Shown in pieces: positions 45,731-56,084 of a stretch of 64,000 nt of DNA. This DNA comes from Vibrio sp. Of7-15. GTDB lineage: Bacteria > Pseudomonadota > Gammaproteobacteria > Enterobacterales > Vibrionaceae. The position numbers and the translations under genes are program-made. The stretch spans positions 124,001-188,000 of the forward strand of contig NZ_JAKRGH010000008.1 of assembly GCF_022347565.1 (NCBI RefSeq). Reading direction: 5' to 3'. The notes under the pieces are model-generated. The model was given only the letters and a program-made list of their open reading frames with translations, was not told the origin of the DNA and searched no databases. Every line of letters begins with the position of its first letter. Positions within the stretch are counted from its first letter, which is position 1.

Positions 45731-47500
45731 ATGGGAACAGCGGCATCAAGTAACAAACTTCAATATGGCTATCCTACTCCGGGGCCTCAAAGCCCAACGG
45801 GTCAGAAAGTCATGGATCATGTGTTTTTCCTATCAAATGGTGAATGGAAAAAAGCACGAGAAGAAAATGATTACGATTACGTTGTAGTAGGTACTGGCTT
45901 TTGTGCCTTAGCGTTTGCGGAGCGCATATTAGAAAAAGAAAACTCTAACGCCCGTATTTTGTTAATTGAGCGAGGCACCTTCTTTTTACCTGAGCATTTC
46001 CAGAATTTACCATTGCCATTTAAAGATACATTAGGTGGGTTATCTGAAACTTTCCCGTGGACAATGTCGATTAAAAATCAGCAGCCCGACTCTCCCATTA
46101 AGTGGCAACACGGAATGGTACCTTTCTTTGGTGGTAGATCCACCCTCTGGAGCGCATGGTGCCCAATACCAAATAACGATGAGTTTGCTGGTTGGCCAAC
46201 ACACACCATTGAAGCCGCAAGAAAGAATTTTGACTCAGCTAAAAACCTACTTAGAGTACAAAATGCAGACGAGATCGATAACTTCCCTCATCAAGAAATT
46301 TTTGACTTTGTGTCTGGTACTCGACCTGTTTACGGCGCACTGCAACGACGAGTACAAAGTCTATTGCAAGAGTTAGGGAGAGACGTAAACGGGATTTACC
46401 GTACCGATCCGGCGCCACTGGCTTCTGCCTCTATGCAAGAAAATGGCATTGATTTCCAAAAGTTCTCCACCCCAGGGGAGTTACTCGCCTTAGCAGAGAA
46501 ATTCAATAAAGTAGACGCCGCTGGAAAACGTGTTGGTCCTCAGCTTGATATTGTCAGTGCTTGTACCGTAGAAGAAATCCACCAGCAAGAGTTAAACGGT
46601 GAGAAAAAAGCCACGGCACTGCAAACGTCACGCGGCGTATTACCATTAGGCAATGCTGAACTGGTGTTGGCCATGGGGACATTGCCACCGACCACCTTAG
46701 TTCGTAACTCCTTCCCTAGTATACCGAATTTGGGTTCTCGTTTTTCCGCCCACTTCATTAGTTCGATTGTCGCGCGAGTACCTAAGTCTGAGTTAGATCC
46801 TGATGGTAAGTTTGGTCAACTCGAATTAGGCGCAAACTACGTGGCTGGTGTGGCCAATGATAGTTTTGATCAACAGTTCCACATCCAGCTTTCTTCGTTA
46901 TGGGATTCTAACCCAGAGAAAAACGCCGAGCTTGCACTGAGGTACATGCCAGATGTGGTGGCAACCGCTTCTATGGAGCAACTGCAATCTTCTCCTGATC
47001 ACGTGGTGTTTGTGTGTGCGGTACTGGGGGAGCTCGACTACAAAAACGACAATAACTGGTTTAAGAAAAATAGTGCGGACGATGATGTAACAACCAACTC
47101 GTTACTGCAAATTACCACAAACGAACTTGATTTAGATACCTGGGAAACCATGGACCAATCCACTTTCGACATATTAGAAACAGTACTCTCGCCTAGTGGT
47201 TCTGGCGCAGTGGAATATTGGCACCCACGTATGGAAAATGGACAAGATCACGGAGAATGGTTCCGCTCTCGCCCTGACGCCAAAGATATCCGTGTCGATG
47301 CACCCGTGCATGAAAGCTCCACGCTCCATATTGGTGAAGAAGATTCAGCGCCTGTTGACTTGGATTATAAGTTGAAAGGGACAAATAACGTTTACATCAC
47401 AGGTGGTGCCCTATGGCCGCAAGGTGGCTCTTGGAACCCGACGTTAACGATGGTAGCGTTAGCACAAGATCTCGCCGACAAACTGCACAGTAAAAAATAG
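45731..47500 (+). CDS. GMC-family FAD oxidoreductase
   Basis: 589 residues. FAD-binding dinucleotide fold at YDYVVVGTGFCALAFAERI with LLIERG, an FGGRSTLWSAWCP flavin region, and the C-terminal GMC block ITGGALWPQGGSWNPTLTMVALAQDLA. GMC enzymes oxidise alcohols, sugars or sterols. The N-terminus lacks a signal, so it is cytosolic. It follows the cupin gene by 33 bases with AAGGAA. The substrate cannot be read from the sequence. Confidence 0.9.
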   Translation: MGTAASSNKLQYGYPTPGPQSPTGQKVMDHVFFLSNGEWKKAREENDYDYVVVGTGFCALAFAERILEKENSNARILLIERGTFFLPEHFQNLPLPFKDTLGGLSETFPWTMSIKNQQPDSPIKWQHGMVPFFGGRSTLWSAWCPIPNNDEFAGWPTHTIEAARKNFDSAKNLLRVQNADEIDNFPHQEIFDFVSGTRPVYGALQRRVQSLLQELGRDVNGIYRTDPAPLASASMQENGIDFQKFSTPGELLALAEKFNKVDAAGKRVGPQLDIVSACTVEEIHQQELNGEKKATALQTSRGVLPLGNAELVLAMGTLPPTTLVRNSFPSIPNLGSRFSAHFISSIVARVPKSELDPDGKFGQLELGANYVAGVANDSFDQQFHIQLSSLWDSNPEKNAELALRYMPDVVATASMEQLQSSPDHVVFVCAVLGELDYKNDNNWFKKNSADDDVTTNSLLQITTNELDLDTWETMDQSTFDILETVLSPSGSGAVEYWHPRMENGQDHGEWFRSRPDAKDIRVDAPVHESSTLHIGEEDSAPVDLDYKLKGTNNVYITGGALWPQGGSWNPTLTMVALAQDLADKLHSKK

Positions 47501-47516
47501 TCTTTAATTAAACAAA

Positions 47517-47551
47517 ATCAGCGACGACCATGGTTAATGGCCGTCGCTGAT
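47517..47551. terminator. Terminator after the PAS-cupin-GMC operon
   Basis: Stem ATCAGCGACG / CGTCGCTGAT with an inner CCAT/ATGG pairing, between convergent genes. Ends in TGTATTC. Confidence 0.8.
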
Positions 47552-47596
47552 GTATTCAAATTTGTTAGATATTCGTCTGCTAGATAACGTTAAAAA

Positions 47597-48151
47597 CTAC
47601 AACACACGTAAGCATTTCTCTGGCGGCAGACTCAGCAGAGTGTTCGCGAAATTAATTTTTTCATCACGCCATCTTAGGGCGGCTTCTAGACTGTCTTGCG
47701 CACTTCTATCGGCTTCAAAGTAACTGTGTTGAGGCATACCATCAGCAGGCGTCATCACCATCGATTGTTCATTCACACGCATAGTAAATAGGAACTGCCC
47801 TCTTTGACCGGATTGCGCACCAGGGTGATGTAAGGTGGTATCACAACAATAACGTTTATCTCGAAGCGCACGGCATGTGTATTCAAACGCGTCTTGAGTA
47901 CCTCTGCCAGGGAATGACGTATAAATGCTGATGCCATCACGCTGTAAAGGTCCATTTCCCGCCGTCAATTGAACCGCGTATTGCACTAATCGAAATCCTA
48001 ACACGACCCCGCCGACACTGTTAATGCCGCTAAATTGGATGGCTGACGCTAAATCAAGGCGTAACTTGTCTTCATTTTCGTACAAAAAAAGCTCTGGGGA
48101 TGCCCAGTCACTTTGAGGGATCAGAAGTTTAGTGATATCAGATTGTTCCAT
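47597..48151 (-). CDS. Hypothetical cytosolic protein
   Basis: 184 residues, no signal. The central part GINSVGGVVLGFRLVQYAVQ recalls the FmdE-type fold only faintly, and I would not assign it. Contains a Cys pair (RYCCDTTLHH). The following sequence upstream of its ATG is a single-gene promoter region. Function unknown. Confidence 0.72.
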   Translation of the reverse strand: MEQSDITKLLIPQSDWASPELFLYENEDKLRLDLASAIQFSGINSVGGVVLGFRLVQYAVQLTAGNGPLQRDGISIYTSFPGRGTQDAFEYTCRALRDKRYCCDTTLHHPGAQSGQRGQFLFTMRVNEQSMVMTPADGMPQHSYFEADRSAQDSLEAALRWRDEKINFANTLLSLPPEKCLRVL

Positions 48152-48257
48152 TTTCGTCTCCGCAGTGAGCTCGTTTGTTATGAGTTAACACACTTTATAC
48201 GAATAAAAATCATTATCAACAACAATCTGGTAAAAATCTGATCAACTTAAATAACAA

Positions 48258-48290
48258 AAGGGGGCCAAACCGTTTAAATTTGGCACCCTT
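48258..48290 (-). terminator. Terminator of the MORN/Sel1 operon
   Basis: AAGGG-GCCAAA / TTTGGC-ACCCTT inverted repeat downstream of the last minus-strand gene; T-rich on the minus strand (CTTTTG). Confidence 0.75.
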
Positions 48291-48338
48291 ATCAAAGAGG
48301 ACTTCAATATACGTTAGCTCTCAGTACTCAGGGTAACA

Positions 48339-49349
48339 TTAGCTTTTTGCAGGCAAATCAAAATCAACGACCAATCCCTCTTTATACACAAAGCGGGTTT
48401 TTCGCCCTTCCTCTGTCCATAATAGCTCTTCGCCATCTAACTTATTTCCTTTAAAATGACTGACAGATTGAGGCTGACCATTGTCATACCAGGTTTCCTG
48501 CTTGCCTTGTTTTACGCCATCTTGGTAGTGAGCTCGGTGCATTTTAGTTCCGTCTTCATACCAGAATTGCTCTTTCCCTTGCTTTAGCCCAGCGTTATAT
48601 ACGGTGTGAGTTTTCAGTTGACCGTTGTCATACCAATATTTTTCATCGCCATGAAGCTGGCCATCAACATAAAAGGCTTCAATCGCAAGCTGGCCATTTT
48701 CATACCACACTTGATACTCACCATCATACTGCCCATCGGTAAACTCCGCCCGCTGCTGCTTCTGACCCTGATTATAAAACCACAAGTGCTCACCTTGTTG
48801 TTTATTGGCCGTGAAAGCCCCTTTAAAAATAAGCTTGCCCTGATTATTCCAGCCTTGCGCCAAACCATCGCGCAGGCCTTGCTTCATATTAATAACCCAC
48901 TGCTTTTGTCCAGACACATTCCAATAAGTGGATTGCCCTTCTTCTTTGCCGTTCACATAAAAGCGTTCCCATGCCATGCCACTAGCGACACCTGCATTAA
49001 AAGACACAGAGCGGCCATTTAGCACATTATTATCATAGGTATGGAGAATTTTAGGACGCCCAAAATAAGTCCAATATTTCGCCTGCCCTTGCTTTTTACC
49101 TTCAACATACGTCACTTCACTGAGCTTATTGGTGCTTTTCTCTTTTGTTTCATTGTCATGGTAATACTGAATCACGGTTCCTGAGTAAGGTTCTGAATGC
49201 CCTTTTTCATACGCTAGCCCTTCTTTGCCTTTAAATTCCAATAAAGTGCTTTGCGCGGTTAATGGCACCAAACACAAACCCAGTAACGCACCGGCCAGAA
49301 AACGAGGTAGCTTCTGAGCAGATACAAAAGAATAACCTTGCCTGATCAT
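48339..49349 (-). CDS. Exported MORN-repeat protein (YwqK-like)
   Basis: The ATG at 49349 lies 3 bases past the upstream gene's stop and starts a signal peptide (LPRFLAGALLGLCLVPLTAQS). About 336 residues made almost wholly of MORN-type repeats: units such as YENGQLAIEAFYVDGQLHG and YDNGQLKTHTVYNAGLKQG. The YwqK family is often called an antitoxin in databases, but the function is not established. Translationally linked third gene of an operon with another MORN protein and a Sel1 protein. Confidence 0.85.
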   Translation of the reverse strand: MIRQGYSFVSAQKLPRFLAGALLGLCLVPLTAQSTLLEFKGKEGLAYEKGHSEPYSGTVIQYYHDNETKEKSTNKLSEVTYVEGKKQGQAKYWTYFGRPKILHTYDNNVLNGRSVSFNAGVASGMAWERFYVNGKEEGQSTYWNVSGQKQWVINMKQGLRDGLAQGWNNQGKLIFKGAFTANKQQGEHLWFYNQGQKQQRAEFTDGQYDGEYQVWYENGQLAIEAFYVDGQLHGDEKYWYDNGQLKTHTVYNAGLKQGKEQFWYEDGTKMHRAHYQDGVKQGKQETWYDNGQPQSVSHFKGNKLDGEELLWTEEGRKTRFVYKEGLVVDFDLPAKS

Positions 49350-49351
49350 AA

Positions 49352-50743
49352 TTAAATCCCCATCTCTTTTTCTGAATACAAAGTACCGTCGTCGAGCCAT
49401 GTTCGGCGTATACCCACAGCCTGACCATCACGGTATGTCATTTCTATCATGATTTGCCCATTGCTGTACCACTGGGTTTCTTTGCCGTCTTTCACTGTGT
49501 TATAGTGATTGGGTATCGCAGAATAATGGATCTGACTTTTCAACTGACCATTCTTATACCAAGCTTGATGAAGGCCAATCTTACCTTTTTCGGTTAAATA
49601 ACCTTCCGTTTTCAACTGCCCGTTTGCGTACCACTGACGCTCTAAATGTGCGTCGCTTTTGCCTTCATCACTGATCTCATGTTCTTTTCGGCCATTTTGA
49701 TGCCACTCAGTCACAAGAGGGGTTATCTCCCCAAGGTGGTAAAACCTGACTTTTTTCGGGTTGCCTGAAGGGAACCAGTAAAATTGCCAAGCTTCTGAAA
49801 TACCCCGAATCCGATTGATTTCAGACTCACGAATATTCGTATTTCTATAAAAACGAACCCGCTTTCCCGTTTCCTTAAGCAGATTCAACTCGGTCAACAC
49901 CCCTTTACTGCTGTACTTGTGCTGTAAACCATAAGGTGAGTCATTACGATAACTGGTTTCTCGCCGCAGTACGCCATCACCATACTGTAACTCTAAGCCT
50001 TGTTGCTCATCATCTTGATAAAATTGAACATATTCAGGTTGTAAGCTTTGTGCTTCATCCAATTCAAACTCAAGCCATAATCCTTCTCTGTTGCCTACTG
50101 TATAGTAGCCTTCTTCTTTCGTTTGCTGATCAGAAAAAAACTCCCGCATGAGGCCCGTTTTTTTCGCGTTTAAATACGGCTCTTCTTGCCTAAGATAACT
50201 TTGTCCATTTTTGTCGGTTTCCCAACGTAGCTCACTGCCATTCAAACGGCCGTTGACAAAACTAGACTCAACATAACGTCGCCCGCGATTCCACATTTCC
50301 GATTCGCCATTAAGCTTACCAAACTGAAATTCTTGGCGCTTTTTAGGGTAATATACCGCGTTGCCATCAGCGTCTTTTTTATGTTTCTCCTGAGCCCACT
50401 CTTGATGAATCCCTTGCTTTTTCCCATTCAACCAATGCGCCTCACTTTTTAAGCGGCCATCTTCAAACCAACGAAAGCTAGGTCCGTGATTTTTACCATC
50501 AAGATAATAGGCTTCTGAACGTTTGTTACCATTATCATAATAAGAAACCGCCACCCCAGTATAAGGTTGTTTATCCTTTGCTAATAACGCAAGCCTTTCA
50601 CGCCCTTTTTGAGCGAACATCAAATCCGAGAATTCAATCGCAGAAGACAAACTTGAATACAATAAGCACTGGCTTAATAGCGCAATATTCAAACCCATTG
50701 CTGCCTTTTTCTTACCACGCAGTGTGTGAACATATAAACGCAT
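49352..50743 (-). CDS. Exported MORN-repeat protein (YwqK-like), longer paralogue
   Basis: The ATG at 50743 overlaps the Sel1 gene's stop (TGATG) and has GGAGG upstream. About 463 residues with a long N-terminal signal region (MGLNIALLSQCLLYSSLSSA) and many MORN units (YDNGNKRSEAYYLDGKNHG, YKNGQLKSQIHYSA). It is a paralogue of the next gene. Both probably sit in the periplasm or on the outer surface as repeat scaffolds. Confidence 0.85.
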   Translation of the reverse strand: MRLYVHTLRGKKKAAMGLNIALLSQCLLYSSLSSAIEFSDLMFAQKGRERLALLAKDKQPYTGVAVSYYDNGNKRSEAYYLDGKNHGPSFRWFEDGRLKSEAHWLNGKKQGIHQEWAQEKHKKDADGNAVYYPKKRQEFQFGKLNGESEMWNRGRRYVESSFVNGRLNGSELRWETDKNGQSYLRQEEPYLNAKKTGLMREFFSDQQTKEEGYYTVGNREGLWLEFELDEAQSLQPEYVQFYQDDEQQGLELQYGDGVLRRETSYRNDSPYGLQHKYSSKGVLTELNLLKETGKRVRFYRNTNIRESEINRIRGISEAWQFYWFPSGNPKKVRFYHLGEITPLVTEWHQNGRKEHEISDEGKSDAHLERQWYANGQLKTEGYLTEKGKIGLHQAWYKNGQLKSQIHYSAIPNHYNTVKDGKETQWYSNGQIMIEMTYRDGQAVGIRRTWLDDGTLYSEKEMGI

Positions 50744-51984
50744 CAGCTCGCCTCCTCCTTTTCGCACAACTCTGGACTTCGTTTACAAATCGTCGCCTTC
50801 ATATTTAAATCAAAATCATGATTTTTGATCATTAACTTCAACCAAGGGTACACCTCACTGTCCATCTCTTTAGGCTCTCCATAATAGGTTTGAAGTAAAA
50901 TATTAAGGGCACTGGGCGACTCATGGGCAACACGCTTTAAATACTCTCGACCACGTTGCATGTCTTTCTCGACGACCATACCCATGATGTACATATAACC
51001 TAAATTAAAATATGCACATGAAGCGCCTTTAGCTTCTGCTTCTTCAAATAATTTCAGCCCTTTAGGCCCATAACTGTCGTCTTTATGTTTAAGTTGCACG
51101 TAATCCACTGCCGCAGCGCACATAGCATCGGTATTTCCTTGCTTGGCACCTAGTCGCCTTGTGTCACGTGCAAGCTCCAAGCGGTTGTCATTTTCAGTGT
51201 CTTCGAAGTAATAGCCCGCCAATAATAAGCTAGCTTCACCGTCTCCCAACTCCGAAGCTTCTTTTAATAATGGGAACGCTTCCTCATCACGCTTGATGTC
51301 CATTAACTGTTTCGCTTTTGTCACCAAACGTTGAGATGGGCTTAATTGACTCACATCTTCTTCAGGAGCAGTTTCAGGACAATGGTTCATCACACGTGTC
51401 AGCATTTCTGCAACGCCCCCTACAGACAGCGCCCCTGTGTGATTCTTTTCAGTGGTGCTTAACCGACCCGTCGCCTTAATTTCAACTTCAACAGTTTGAG
51501 TGTGTTTTAATGCATTAATGAATGCAGCACTCGGACGGAAAAATAATTTGTCTTTTCCTAACTCAGGAAAATAAAGCTTCTCATTTTCTGTAATGGTCGG
51601 CTCGTAGTAGAAACGCTGATCATTATCTAACGTAAATAAAAACTGGCTATAAGTGTCTCTAAAATTCACATAACCAGTGTTAACACCTAATTTAATTTGC
51701 TTGCCATCACAAAATGCATAAAAACCATCATTCACTTGCCAATCAAATTCAGGGTGGCCGTAATAATTAGCCCCTTCGACTTGTAACTCACCATCATCAT
51801 CCATGAATACTGTCGATGCATAATACATTTCAACATCGGGATGGAAGCCATGGGTGATCACCCCTTTAAGATCCACTGACACACGGTTTTCTTTTACTTC
51901 GGTATAAGGCGATTGGGTGTCAGCATAACCATAAGGACTAACACTGGCGAGTAACCCCAATAAAGGCAGTAATTTAACGTTCAA
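50743..51984 (-). CDS. Exported Sel1-repeat protein
   Basis: 413 residues with a signal peptide (MNVKLLPLLGLLASVSPYGYA). The N-terminal half is a beta-rich domain of no known family; the C-terminal half carries Sel1-like helical repeats (ASELGDGEASLLLAGYYFED, EAKGASCAYFNLGYMYIMG). First gene of a three-gene operon with two MORN proteins and divergent from the DUF4132 gene. Sel1 proteins usually form protein-protein scaffolds. Confidence 0.85.
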   Translation of the reverse strand: MNVKLLPLLGLLASVSPYGYADTQSPYTEVKENRVSVDLKGVITHGFHPDVEMYYASTVFMDDDGELQVEGANYYGHPEFDWQVNDGFYAFCDGKQIKLGVNTGYVNFRDTYSQFLFTLDNDQRFYYEPTITENEKLYFPELGKDKLFFRPSAAFINALKHTQTVEVEIKATGRLSTTEKNHTGALSVGGVAEMLTRVMNHCPETAPEEDVSQLSPSQRLVTKAKQLMDIKRDEEAFPLLKEASELGDGEASLLLAGYYFEDTENDNRLELARDTRRLGAKQGNTDAMCAAAVDYVQLKHKDDSYGPKGLKLFEEAEAKGASCAYFNLGYMYIMGMVVEKDMQRGREYLKRVAHESPSALNILLQTYYGEPKEMDSEVYPWLKLMIKNHDFDLNMKATICKRSPELCEKEEAS

Positions 51985-52283
51985 ACCTGACTCCGGAACT
52001 TATTGACAACAATGTAACTAAACTGTGATAAACCAATTGGTTACAACCTGATATTTCGCGATAATATATCACTTTATTATTTTTTATTAATACACTAAAT
52101 TACAAAATTGCTACTTAGCAAACAGTATATTTTTGCGAAGATAGTCGTCACAATTTTCACTCAGCAGGCAAAATTAAAAAATGAATAAAAATTAGTTGAT
52201 AATAGAAATTCTCATTAAAACCTGAATGAAATATCAATTAAAAAGAATAGATAAACAAAGCGTATACCAGTAGAGGAAACCTC
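51985..52283. promoter_or_regulatory. Divergent promoter region, Sel1-MORN operon versus DUF4132 gene
   Basis: About 300 very AT-rich bases between divergent starts. Both transcripts must begin here; shared control is likely. No operator was recognised. Confidence 0.5.
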
Positions 52284-55200
52284 ATGTTTACAGAATCAGA
52301 ATTAAAAGCTGCACGCCAAATAATAAAAACAACTAAAGATAGCGGCCGACTAAGCAGTAAATTAAGATCAGAATTTGATGATCGAGCGGGTAATATAATT
52401 TGGTTATTGAACCATGATCACACATTAGATTTATCCGAGCATCCACAATTATGGATATTAGCATCGGGGGCGACTTCCTCTTACAGCGCTCAAGACGTTA
52501 TTAATATTTTAATTAAAACAAGTCAAAACCAAACCATACTGGAAGAATGTAAATCACGACGTCGCAATAAATTCTATTCTGGCAATTTTGTCGCTCAATT
52601 AAGCGATGGTCTTGAGCTTTTTGTTGATAATTTGCCTAAGTTTGACCCTACCATTGCATCAGAAATACGCTATGAATTAGCGGCCAAAGGGCTGCAAAGG
52701 GCAGAAGATTTAGATAAAGGGATACTCGGCATAAAAGTCCAAGACCTTTTATCTGATTACTACGATCACAAACTAGAAAAAATGCTCGCCATCTTGCCTG
52801 AAGAGAAGGTTGCGCGTGCTTTAAACATGGTCGCTAGCCGCCCTGGATATAAACTGAAAGAAGCTGACTTTGTAACAATGTCGGCAAAATACGCCACCCC
52901 AGAACAGATTGCTCATATGGCCTTCAACGCTGAACGCCGTTCTTCGGTTAGAACAATACTAGAAGTCATGGATCAATACCCGCAAGATCTGGCCATGCAC
53001 ATTCGTGATATTTATCCAACCAAAGCCAATCAATCACTGAACCGGGGCATAATTGCGGCTATCGGTTGGCTGATCCAGTATGAAGCGAAAAACAACGGTG
53101 ACGTTGACCGTAAGATGGCTCAATTCTTTTTAAAGCACACCTCACCAGGGTACTTTTTAAGATACCCTGAAACCTTCGACTTATTACCTAAAGAGCTTTG
53201 TGAAGCCTACATATTAAACGATTTATCCTACTGCAGCGATTTATTGCATCATTTTTGTACCGAAAAGGTAGCAAAAGCCATGGTAGAGGAAGTGCTCAAT
53301 CCAAGTCGTTACTATTCCTCATTTGACCCAATGGGCATGGCCGCCATTGGAAAAAAACACCCGGATTTTTTGATAGAGGCGTTAGAAGATAAAAAGAACC
53401 CACAACGTGAAGTTCTCGTCGAGGCGCTGTCCGCTTCTGACGATCCGCAAGCCATCCCAACACTGATTGAATTTATCGGTGACACGACCGAAGGCGTACG
53501 AGAAGCGGCACAAAAAGGGCTTAAAAAACAGGGTTCAGCGGCCATTAGCTCGTTACTGAATGCTCTCGATTCACGTAAGAAAAATGTTCGTATTATCGCG
53601 AGCCATGTACTGTCAAAACTGCCTGAAAAAGAGCGTTCTACCCCAGAAATTGCAGAAAAAGCCGCCGCCAGATTGAAAAAAGAAAAAGTCGACGAGGTGA
53701 TCGAGTGTCTTGAATTATTAGCTGGCGATCAAGCGGAAGCCTCTGCCACATCGAAAAAAACAAAAAGTAAATCGGTAGAGCTCACCATTGTTGATACAAC
53801 GGATGCAGAATACGACATATTCAGCCAACACTATGCAGTTTGGAATAATTCTCGCCGCCGAATATGGCACGAGTGGAAATCTGAAGAGGATATGGGGCCA
53901 TACGAAGTGTTTGCTGACAATATGCAAAAATCCCTTGGCGATCGCGCCACGGTTGTCACATTCCAGCGTTTAGCTGAAAAAAACGACATGATTGATATGT
54001 ATTATTATTTAGTAAATGCCATTGTTGCACGCTCTGAAAAAAATGCCGTTAATGCCCATCTTGCCCTTGTGGATTGGTGCCGCTGGTGGAAAGAAGAAGA
54101 AAATGAAAGGGATCAACCACGACTGGAGTCTTTATACGAATTCTTTGAAGAGCAAATTCAGCTCTACTTGGAAACCTATGGAGAATACTTCATACAGGCC
54201 ATGGAAACCGCGCTATCGAATGGCAAACTGCCTTGCCTAGATAAGCTGTGGGCTCATTATGTATCCCTTGACAGTGCCAATAAAGAAGATGTTTTTGTTG
54301 CCTTTAGTCCTATTGCTTCCGCCGAATCTTTGCAACTGGCGTTCACCAACCTACCTGAGGTAACGCTGACGCAACTTATTTCCCTGCTGAGCTCAAAAAA
54401 GGTAGGAACAAGAGTTAATGCTGCCACTGTGCTCACACAGAACCCAAGTACTACCGCATTACCCGCATTAGAAGCCGCCTTCGATAAAGAAAAAAATGCC
54501 AAAGCAAAAGTGGCGCTGGCTAATGCTGTGTTTGCTGCTGCCAGCGAGCAACAACAATTGGCAGAACAACTTACACCACGCCGCCCCCTTACGGCTGCCG
54601 CACACAGCAAGCTTGACGCCTTACTCAGCCGTTATGCTGGCACTCTTCCTAAAAAAGTAACGTTAGAGACCCTTCCACGATTGCAGTGGTCATCAGGAAA
54701 AGCACTCTCTGATGGTGCCATGCAGTGGGTTATGGCCCGCCTTGAGCAACAAGGTCCTAAAAATCAAGACAGCTATTTAACCGCGCTGACTGCCCAATGG
54801 CAACCAGAGCAGTTCCAACCATTGTATGAAGCTCTCCGTGCCCTATATGGTACAGATAAAGTCACCCGCTTGGGCTGGGTATTGTTTGCCGCTGAAGTCT
54901 TTGCCAATGATGAGACTTTTAACGAGTTTGGCCGTAATCTCGACGATGAAGTGCGAAGTGGTGCCTCTACCGCTGCCTTTTACAAAGTCAATATGATGGC
55001 TCGCAAAGGCAATACCCTAACACTGACCTGGCTGGATCATTGGACGCGTAAAGCAAAAAGCCAAGCCTTAAAACAACGAGCAATAGACGCACTTGATGAT
55101 GCCGCCGCACTTCGTAACATCAGCCGTGATGAAATTGTGGATATGCTCGTCGTCGATCTGGGTTTTGATGCCAAAGGCCAGCAAGACTTTGCTTTTGGCG

Positions 55201-56084
55201 ATCGTACTCTAACCTTAACCTTACAGGCAGAAGGTATTCTGGCGTTAAGCCTTAACGGAAAAACACTGAAAAACGCACCAAGCACCCGTAAAGATGACGA
55301 TGCTGATGAACTAAAAGCCCGTCGTGCTGAGCTCAGCGCTTATCGAAAACAGATCAAACAGATCTTTACCAATGCTCAAGATCGTCTAGAGCAAGCCATG
55401 GTGACTGGACGTACGTTCACTCAAGATCTCTTTAACAAAACATGGGGCGGTAATGCACTCCTTGCTTTCCTTGCGCGCCGTGTTGTGTGGTGTTTAACCA
55501 CAGAAGATCAACCTACATACGTACGCTTAGATGAAACAAACCAATTTGTTGATATTGATGACGAACCTGTTGCTTGGCCTGAAGGAGCCTTACTCAGTGT
55601 GTTACACCCGCAAAAAAGTGGCCAGGACATTTGTGCTGAGTGGCAAGAAGTGTTCGATGACTACGAAATTGATATGCCATTTTTACAGCTATCACGCCCA
55701 GTATTTACACTACCAGCGGAAGAAGCGGAATTACGTTATATAACCCGCTATGAAAAAACAAGCTTTCCAACCCCACGCCTGCGAACACAAATGGAACGCC
55801 GTGGCTGGGCCAATGGGCAACCTCAAGATGGAGGTTATGTTCAATGGTTATACAAATACTTTGCGGGTGCCGATATCACGGTATCTGTACACGTGAGCAA
55901 CGGTTTTGGTGTAGGTTTTTCCGACTATGAGGAAGACCAAGAGATCCACAGTATTCAATTTATTACCGGACGATTTGACCGCTATTTAGACTATTATGAT
56001 ACAGATTTGCTAAAGCTGTCTGAAGTTAACGCGATTGTGTACAGCGAAACCATCGCCGATCTGGAATCTGTTTTGCAACGCTAA
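52284..56084 (+). CDS. Large HEAT-repeat/DUF4132 protein (YehI/MolR-like)
   Basis: 1,266 residues, no signal peptide, so cytosolic. HEAT-like repeats occur at about 370-460 (DPQAIPTLIEFIGDTTEGVREAAQ, VRIIASHVLSKLP) and about 690-780. The C-terminal 400 residues match the DUF4132 pattern: LSLNGKTLKNAPSTRKDD, YRKQIKQIFTNAQDRLEQAM, TWGGNALLAFLARRVVW. Enterobacterial YehI/MolR is a protein of similar length and layout, encoded beside the YehL AAA+ ATPase. The molecular role is unknown. AGAGGAAA precedes the ATG. Confidence 0.85.
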   Translation: MFTESELKAARQIIKTTKDSGRLSSKLRSEFDDRAGNIIWLLNHDHTLDLSEHPQLWILASGATSSYSAQDVINILIKTSQNQTILEECKSRRRNKFYSGNFVAQLSDGLELFVDNLPKFDPTIASEIRYELAAKGLQRAEDLDKGILGIKVQDLLSDYYDHKLEKMLAILPEEKVARALNMVASRPGYKLKEADFVTMSAKYATPEQIAHMAFNAERRSSVRTILEVMDQYPQDLAMHIRDIYPTKANQSLNRGIIAAIGWLIQYEAKNNGDVDRKMAQFFLKHTSPGYFLRYPETFDLLPKELCEAYILNDLSYCSDLLHHFCTEKVAKAMVEEVLNPSRYYSSFDPMGMAAIGKKHPDFLIEALEDKKNPQREVLVEALSASDDPQAIPTLIEFIGDTTEGVREAAQKGLKKQGSAAISSLLNALDSRKKNVRIIASHVLSKLPEKERSTPEIAEKAAARLKKEKVDEVIECLELLAGDQAEASATSKKTKSKSVELTIVDTTDAEYDIFSQHYAVWNNSRRRIWHEWKSEEDMGPYEVFADNMQKSLGDRATVVTFQRLAEKNDMIDMYYYLVNAIVARSEKNAVNAHLALVDWCRWWKEEENERDQPRLESLYEFFEEQIQLYLETYGEYFIQAMETALSNGKLPCLDKLWAHYVSLDSANKEDVFVAFSPIASAESLQLAFTNLPEVTLTQLISLLSSKKVGTRVNAATVLTQNPSTTALPALEAAFDKEKNAKAKVALANAVFAAASEQQQLAEQLTPRRPLTAAAHSKLDALLSRYAGTLPKKVTLETLPRLQWSSGKALSDGAMQWVMARLEQQGPKNQDSYLTALTAQWQPEQFQPLYEALRALYGTDKVTRLGWVLFAAEVFANDETFNEFGRNLDDEVRSGASTAAFYKVNMMARKGNTLTLTWLDHWTRKAKSQALKQRAIDALDDAAALRNISRDEIVDMLVVDLGFDAKGQQDFAFGDRTLTLTLQAEGILALSLNGKTLKNAPSTRKDDDADELKARRAELSAYRKQIKQIFTNAQDRLEQAMVTGRTFTQDLFNKTWGGNALLAFLARRVVWCLTTEDQPTYVRLDETNQFVDIDDEPVAWPEGALLSVLHPQKSGQDICAEWQEVFDDYEIDMPFLQLSRPVFTLPAEEAELRYITRYEKTSFPTPRLRTQMERRGWANGQPQDGGYVQWLYKYFAGADITVSVHVSNGFGVGFSDYEEDQEIHSIQFITGRFDRYLDYYDTDLLKLSEVNAIVYSETIADLESVLQR

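Noticed and set aside
47597-48151. FmdE-like metal-binding protein.
   Set aside because: Only a short hydrophobic GG-containing stretch is similar; the Cys/His ligands expected in FmdE proteins are not in place.
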